Below are positions 59,036-64,000 of a DNA stretch of 64,000 nt, piece by piece. The stretch covers positions 21,652,201 to 21,716,200 of the forward strand of contig OZ005603.1 of NCBI GenBank assembly GCA_963930655.1, read 5' to 3'. This DNA is from Myrica gale (lineage: Eukaryota > Streptophyta > Magnoliopsida > Fagales > Myricaceae). Made by a program: the position numbers and the translations under genes. Numbering within the stretch: the first letter of the stretch is position 1; every line of letters starts with the position of its first letter. Below the pieces are notes generated by a model that did not search any database, had not been told where the DNA came from, and worked only from the letters and a program-made list of their open reading frames with translations.

Positions 59036-59093
59036 CTATTGCTAAGCAGTAGTCTTACTTGTTCAATTCCTCAGCTATCGCTAAGCAGTAGTC
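59036..59093 (+). repeat. 19-bp direct repeat just upstream of bL25m
   Basis: CTATTGCTAAGCAGTAGTC (59036-59054) and CTATCGCTAAGCAGTAGTC (59075-59093) differ at one base and are 39 bp apart. They end 69 bp before the ATG, so they lie in the proximal promoter or 5' UTR. Confidence 0.85.
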
Positions 59094-59161
59094 CGGCTGT
59101 CACTCGTCCATCTCATTTCCCACGAAAAACCTTCCTTAACCCCTCTTTCTAAGTTCTAACT

Positions 59162-61552
59162 ATGTTCCTCCAGCGCACCGTTCTGTCGAAATCCCTCCAC
59201 CTCCGGCGCTACAGCCATTTGGCCGCCGCAGCAGCCCTAGAACACGAGCCGGTGGTCCAACTTAGCCACCTGGAAGGTGAGTTCCCCCGGCCCGATCCGA
59301 AGTACGCGGAGACAATCGTCGCAATCCCGCGCTCCAAGTCCGGCACGAGCATTTCCACCAAGGAGCGCAAGGCCGGGCGCATCCCCAGCATCGTTTTTGA
59401 GCAGGAGGACGGCCAGCACGGCGGCAACAAGCGACTCATATCCGTGCAGACCAACCAGATCCGCAAGCTCGTCAACCACCTTGGCCGCTCGTTCTTTCTC
59501 TCCAGGCTCTTTGATCTCGAGGTCAGGGCCGCCGGCTTTGATTCCGACGATGTCGTCGAGAAGGTCCGCGTTTTGCCCCGCAAGGTATTCTCTTTCTCTG
59601 TTTCTTCCTGTCTTTGTGAGTTTACTTCCGAAAGACTTAACAAAATCGGTGATATTTTAAAATTTCAGAGCTCGATTAGGGCCTTTAGAGTAGTTTTTCT
59701 CAAGTTTGGGAAACTTTAGGTTTATAAGGATTATAGCATAAGATAGATATTTTTTTCCTTCTGCTCTCCTTAATTTCTAGACGACAATGAGGAGATAGGA
59801 GCAGGCCCTGTTGCTCCCTTTTCCTTTCGTTTTGTCAGAATCTAGAACCCACGCTCCTGTAAGGAAGGAACCCATGACTTCATCGTCTAGCCCTGGTTAT
59901 AAGGAGATGCCATATGGTCCAACGAAACGGGCGTATCTATTTTTTTTGTCCTTCGGCTCAGTTAACATTAGCTACATTTGGATCTCTGGGAAATGGGAGG
60001 AAAAGAAGAAGAATGGTATCATACGATTAAAATCATATTAGTCTTTATACTTTTCACTTTCTTTCCACACAAATATTTTTTAAGCAATCCAAAAAGCAGC
60101 GGTTAACGTTTCAGGAATCTTGTATCGATCTTTATTTCTCCTATGAGAACATTTCAAATGTGTTCACTGATTCCGGGACATGCTTTTCCCCAGCCGAAAT
60201 AGATCTTATAAGTACTTCAAACTTCAAAATCACAGTTTTTTTAAACCGTTAATCTGGACAGCCAATTTTGGGACTGCATGATGACAGCTTTAGGACTGAA
60301 TAACTTCAAGCAATTCATTCATCAAGTCTAATCTTTGGCTTGCAAGGAAATTCATTCGGTGCTTGGTCAGGGCATATGCTTGGACATCATATAGTTATTG
60401 ATTAGTTAGAAACAATTAAAGGTTGCATATCTATATTCGATGAAAAGAGTAGTGTTCCATTCTCCCTTATATGAGATTTTGCTGACTAAATAAATCATCT
60501 GGAATCTGGGCATTAGGAAAATAGCAGCCATTGACACGCGTAGGAGGGACCTTGAAATGCAGCATTTCATATGCTTGTAAGCATAAGATAAAAACTTTGG
60601 CAGTGGCTCCAATTTTCTCCAATGACATTATTCCGGACAACCAAGATTATAAGATTATATCTTTAATTTCGATGAGACTTAGAAAGTTTTATTCACATAA
60701 TTTGGGTCAATCATATAGGGCACCCTTAAAGTGGTTGCTACTGTATTTAAGTTTTTCCGTGCTTGTTGGGCATATGACATTGGGCTGATTAAAGTTAATC
60801 ACTGCATAATTCTACCAGCTTCACCTGCATGCGGCCACAGATGCGCCACTTAATGTTACCTTTATAAGAGCCCCTTCGCATGCTTTGTTGAAAGTTGATG
60901 TTCCTCTTGTATTCAGAGGAGAAGATGTATCCCCTGGACTGAAGAAAGGTAAGCCAATATGGGATTTCGATTTCATCTGCATTTTATGTCCCTATTACAG
61001 CATTTTTTTCACTGATTCTGTCTGATCTTCTTTGTCCACGAATATGGATTTTTTTCCCACTTGGATTATCAGCTATTTTCGTTGATCATTCTAAATTATG
61101 ATTCTGTAAATGTCAGTTTTGCAAACGCACGAGTTGTGCTGAGTTTGAAGATATTCAAAACTAACTTTTTCTTATTTAAAGGAGTATTGAACATATAGTT
61201 TATGGTTATATGCTTTGCATGTTCTAGTTGACATCACTGTAGATATATGGTGTTAGCATTAAACTACCTTGTGGTGAACACTTAGTATGATCAAAATTGC
61301 GGCAGTCTAATTTGTTGTGAAACAAATACAGGCGGTTATTTGAATACGATCAAGACAACTGTTAAGTATCTTTGTCCGGCTGATGTCATCCCTCCATATA
61401 TTGATGTTGATCTGAGTGAGTTGGATGTTGGCAAAAAAATGGTAATGGGAGACCTAAAGGTTCATCCAGCTCTAAAGCTTCTACAGTCAAAGGATGAGCC
61501 AGTTTGTAATATTATGGGATCCAGAGTATCTGATCAAAAGAAATCGAAATAA
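59162..61552 (+). CDS. Mitochondrial 50S ribosomal protein bL25 (L25/TL5/CTC family)
   Basis: This three-exon gene codes for 257 residues. Exon 1 is 59162-59584 (141 codons, donor AAG|GTATTC), exon 2 is 60819-60948 (acceptor TACCAG, donor AAAG|GTAAGC) and exon 3 is 61332-61552 (acceptor AATACAG, stop TAA). The joined length is 774 nt and stays in frame. The first 26 residues (MFLQRTVLSKSLHLRRYSHL...) are rich in Arg, Ser and Leu without acidic residues, a likely mitochondrial presequence. Residues about 45-140 form the L25-type 5S rRNA-binding domain (VAIPRSKSGT, RKAGRIPSIVFEQEDG, QTNQIRKLVNHLGRSFF). The rest is the TL5/CTC-type beta domain (HLHAATDAPLNVTFIRAP, DVPLVFRGEDVSPGLKKGG, LCPADVIPPYIDVDLSELDVG, HPALKLLQSKDEPVCNI). 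It should bind 5S rRNA in the large subunit of the mitochondrial ribosome. All splice sites are canonical and no break is seen. The ATG is the only one before the conserved region with a presequence. Confidence 0.92.
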
Positions 61553-62954
61553 ACCCTGATCCTCCAAGGATATTGTGGCCCCTCCATTCGTTTACGAAGA
61601 TTTGCCCTGCCGTTCGGCATGGCTGAACTAACATGTACCATTGACGTTTCATTACAATGATCTTGATCATTATAGGGGAGAGGGGCATGAAATGTGAATG
61701 TAAGCTCCACCCTGAAGCTCCCTCCCCCCTTCACTTCTTATTCTTCTTTCGACATCTTTCTCTGTTTTCCCCACCTTTTGGTTCCCCATTTCCTGCAGTC
61801 TTTCGGATTGAGTAATTTGGCGGTGTGGTGATGCACCGATGTCTTGTAGGACATTCACTTGGGCGATTTTGATCCTGGATGTCTTTCTTTCTTCTGTAAT
61901 AATTCCCGAGGATATTCAATACACAAGAAAAAGAACTCCAAAGATTTTAGTATTTGGACATGTAACATGTACATATGCTATTTTAAGGTCCACTGCACAA
62001 ATTAAGATGAGGCATCTGAACTGATCAATTCCTGCTGGAGGCAGATTTCGTAAGTAAACTAATAAGCAGAAACTGTTTCGTATTGAAGCAACTTGGAGCT
62101 CTCTCCTTGCCAATCTACAAAGATCTGCCTCGCGTCTCTCTTCCTTCCCCAACTCCCTTGACTACCAAACTTCTATACCTCAATCCATCACGACCCACCC
62201 ATTCTTTCCTAGATTTAACCAATACCATCCTTGTTAAGTTCTGTTTCTCCAGAAACATTCATCTTTACCCAGGAAACAATCTCTCAACTTCACATCCTCC
62301 GTTCCCCCGAGCAGTACATGGTACAGCCCATAAATGTTTTATAATAAACTATAAGATTTTAGTTCAAATAAGAAACGTACACAAAAACTACTCAAAAATA
62401 GTTAAAATCAAGAAATTTTTTTAAAAATATCAATTTTTTCCCCAATATTGTTTTTAAGGCAAAACGTATCTTACCGTAATATGGTAACTCTCGTTCATTG
62501 TCATTTGACTACCTTTAGTCTTTCTCTTGTTTTTACCTATTTTTTATTTTCTTCATAATAAGTAATTTCAAGATAAATATTAAATATACGAATTTTTCAA
62601 CTGAAAAAAAAAATCTCCATTTCTAATGCGGAGATTATCTATAATTATGATGGATATAATATGTTGGGTAGTAAGCATCCCCCAAAGATTAATTTCTAAC
62701 CCACCATTGATCTAAAGTGCTTATTCAAGTTAATTAACATGCGGAGGAAGCCAATATTAACATTGTAGACTTAGGAAAGAAAGAGAAATTACATTTTAGA
62801 CTCTTAACTATCATCACACCTTATGCAATTTACACCAAAACATTACCTTTTGCACCTTTTAATTATTACATCTTACTTTTATGCTACCAAAGTTGCACAT
62901 TGTTCAATGTGTAAAGTTTGATAGTTTAAAGTGTACAATAGTAATTGTTAAAAA
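61553..62954. other. 3' flank of bL25m and intergenic DNA
   Basis: It probably includes the 3' UTR (AATAATTCCCG and AATACACAAG near 61900-61925 are weak poly(A)-region candidates). Beyond it the DNA is AT-rich and no supported gene is seen; short frames here lack domains. Confidence 0.5.
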
Positions 62955-63200
62955 AACTTGGGGCTTAGAGTTGTGCTACTCCTGAGTCTCAGGTTCAAAT
63001 TCCCTCAGGTGCAAACAATTCCTTGGGGTCACTCCCACGGCAAAACTGAACTTACTTGGCATGTGTAGCTCGGAAGGGCTGCACAGCCTAGGGTTTGTCG
63101 TGACGTTAAATTTGACTCGTGCGTATATTAGGTCAGGTCCGTCCAAGCTCGGTGCACATGAATGGGTGCTCAGATTTCCCTCGTTATCAAAATTTATGAG
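62955..63200 (+). mobile_element. Probable tRNA-derived SINE
   Basis: A Pol III B-box-like GGTTCAAATTCC (62992-63003) lies about 35 bp downstream of an A-box-like GGGCTTAGAGTTG. It is followed by a body of about 180 bp ending CAGATTTCCCTCGTTATCAAAA. This layout resembles plant Au-type SINEs. Target duplications were not found, so the class is tentative. Confidence 0.5.
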
Positions 63201-63339
63201 GGAAACTCGCTACACGTGGCTTGTACAATAAACTAGGATGGACCTAGTTAGGAGAAGTACCGACTTGATTGAAAGCCTAATGAAAAATTTCGGACACTTG
63301 AATCAACTCTACAGCGAAGATTTTAGTTAGGTTAAATAC

Positions 63340-64000
63340 AATCCACACGGGTCTTGATCTTATTCTCTTCTACTCTTCCTCTTCATCATCGCTAGAAAAT
63401 ATAGTCAGGAGATCTTGAACCAATCCATATATGGACGCTCTCAACGATAATGTCTAGGTTTTCAGTGACCTAGACCCAACTACCAACTTAGTATCAAGAC
63501 CTCATGAGTCAAACTCTTAGTAAATTTTCTCAAGTACATTTTAAACTTCTGCTAAAAGAATTTAACAAACAACGGTGAGTCCAAATGACTCAATAAAAGC
63601 TAGTGGTTTGTAAACCATGTAGCATATGATATGAAAAGGACATTGAAGAAACTTGTTCATCAATGCAATAACAAAACAGAAGATGAAAATAAAGGAGAAA
63701 ACTCAATTCTTTAAAAAAGATCTTTTTAATTTTCAACTACCACCTTTCAACATTACTCTCGTATTGTGCAGTATTACTCCCAGAGTGAATCAATGGGCCA
63801 GAGTGACATATGTAACCTTCGTATTGTGCGGCATTACTCCCAGAGCAAAATACGGTCCGTATTGTTCAGCATTTCTCCCAGAGTAGAATACGGTATCCTT
63901 ATGAAGAATCTTTCAGCATATGACGGAGCGGCCAGGATGCCACAACATGTGGTACATATCCTCTTGTGCACAATATTGTCACGTCTGCAGTTAAGTATGC
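63340..64000 (-). mobile_element. LTR of the TGTCATACCCC family, entering from the right edge
   Basis: From about 63540 the sequence parallels 16440-16880: CTGCTAAAAGAAT, the dyad at 63578-63594, ATGAAAAGGACATTGAAGAA, and three TACTCCCAGAGTG-type units (63773-63885). The start is blurred (63340-63540) and the other end lies outside the window. Confidence 0.75.

Noticed and set aside
59209-59643. 144-codon minus-strand frame and a 127-codon plus-strand frame in another phase
   Set aside because: Shadows of the GC-rich first exon of the bL25m gene, which has the conserved domain.
62955-63060. A functional tRNA gene
   Set aside because: Only A- and B-box-like pieces; no cloverleaf with a proper acceptor stem could be formed by eye.

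Overview
The window looks like repeat-rich nuclear DNA of a flowering plant, probably a eudicot. The signs are plant host genes with introns, Ty3 and Ty1 LTR families with plant-type primer sites, CACTA/MULE/hAT/LINE relics, and long AT-rich spacers. Only two loci look like host genes in place. One is a germin-like protein gene on the minus strand (19201-20027) that has lost its second cupin motif. The other is an apparently intact three-exon gene for a mitochondrial bL25-type ribosomal protein on the plus strand (59162-61552). A third host sequence, the C-terminal part of a DEAD-box helicase of the RH29/DBP10 type (15375-18349), is a captured fragment inside a Mutator-like element.

Layout. 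1-11395: an old Ty3 chromovirus relic hit by a 2.0-kb solo LTR (497-2515) and by a second solo LTR (3323-11390), which itself holds a third in the opposite orientation (5950-9559). About 11680-15118: a CACTA DNA transposon relic with TNP2-type and Transposase_24-type fragments, interrupted by an LTR piece. 15119-19031: a Pack-MULE carrying the helicase fragment, split by a 2.2-kb solo LTR (16002-18230). 19201-20125: germin-like gene and its TATA box. 21720-22260: hAT relic. 23080-27777: Ty3 remnant followed by two copies of one LTR in head-on orientation, a 4.2-kb inverted repeat. 28440-29382: half of a TIR element cut by a CACTA start at 29383. That CACTA-like element carries a PF20167-type ORF and is interrupted twice: by a 14-kb block (31555-45573), made of a plus-strand LTR abutting a Tekay-type Ty3 element in reverse, and by a SIRE-type Ty1 solo LTR (46287-52487) that holds another Ty3 solo LTR (47337-52147). 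53430-56347: more CACTA-like fragments, a TIR element and a CACTA end with hairpin-rich 42-bp repeats. 56350-56920: LINE relic. 59036-61552: bL25m gene. 62955-63200: probable SINE. About 63340-64000: another LTR, running off the window.

The most striking pattern is regulatory rather than genic. Eleven LTR copies from two families with different ends carry the same short dyad (TGAGTC, 4-5 nt, GACTCA), nine of them with a perfect stem. One family also carries a dense array of TGGGCY (site II) motifs, followed by a GA-rich leader ending in a consistent AAG|GTAA splice donor. Six solo LTRs with recognisable 5-bp target duplications, against one element with coding content, point to strong LTR-LTR recombination. 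All statements are from reading the sequence by eye; no database search was run.
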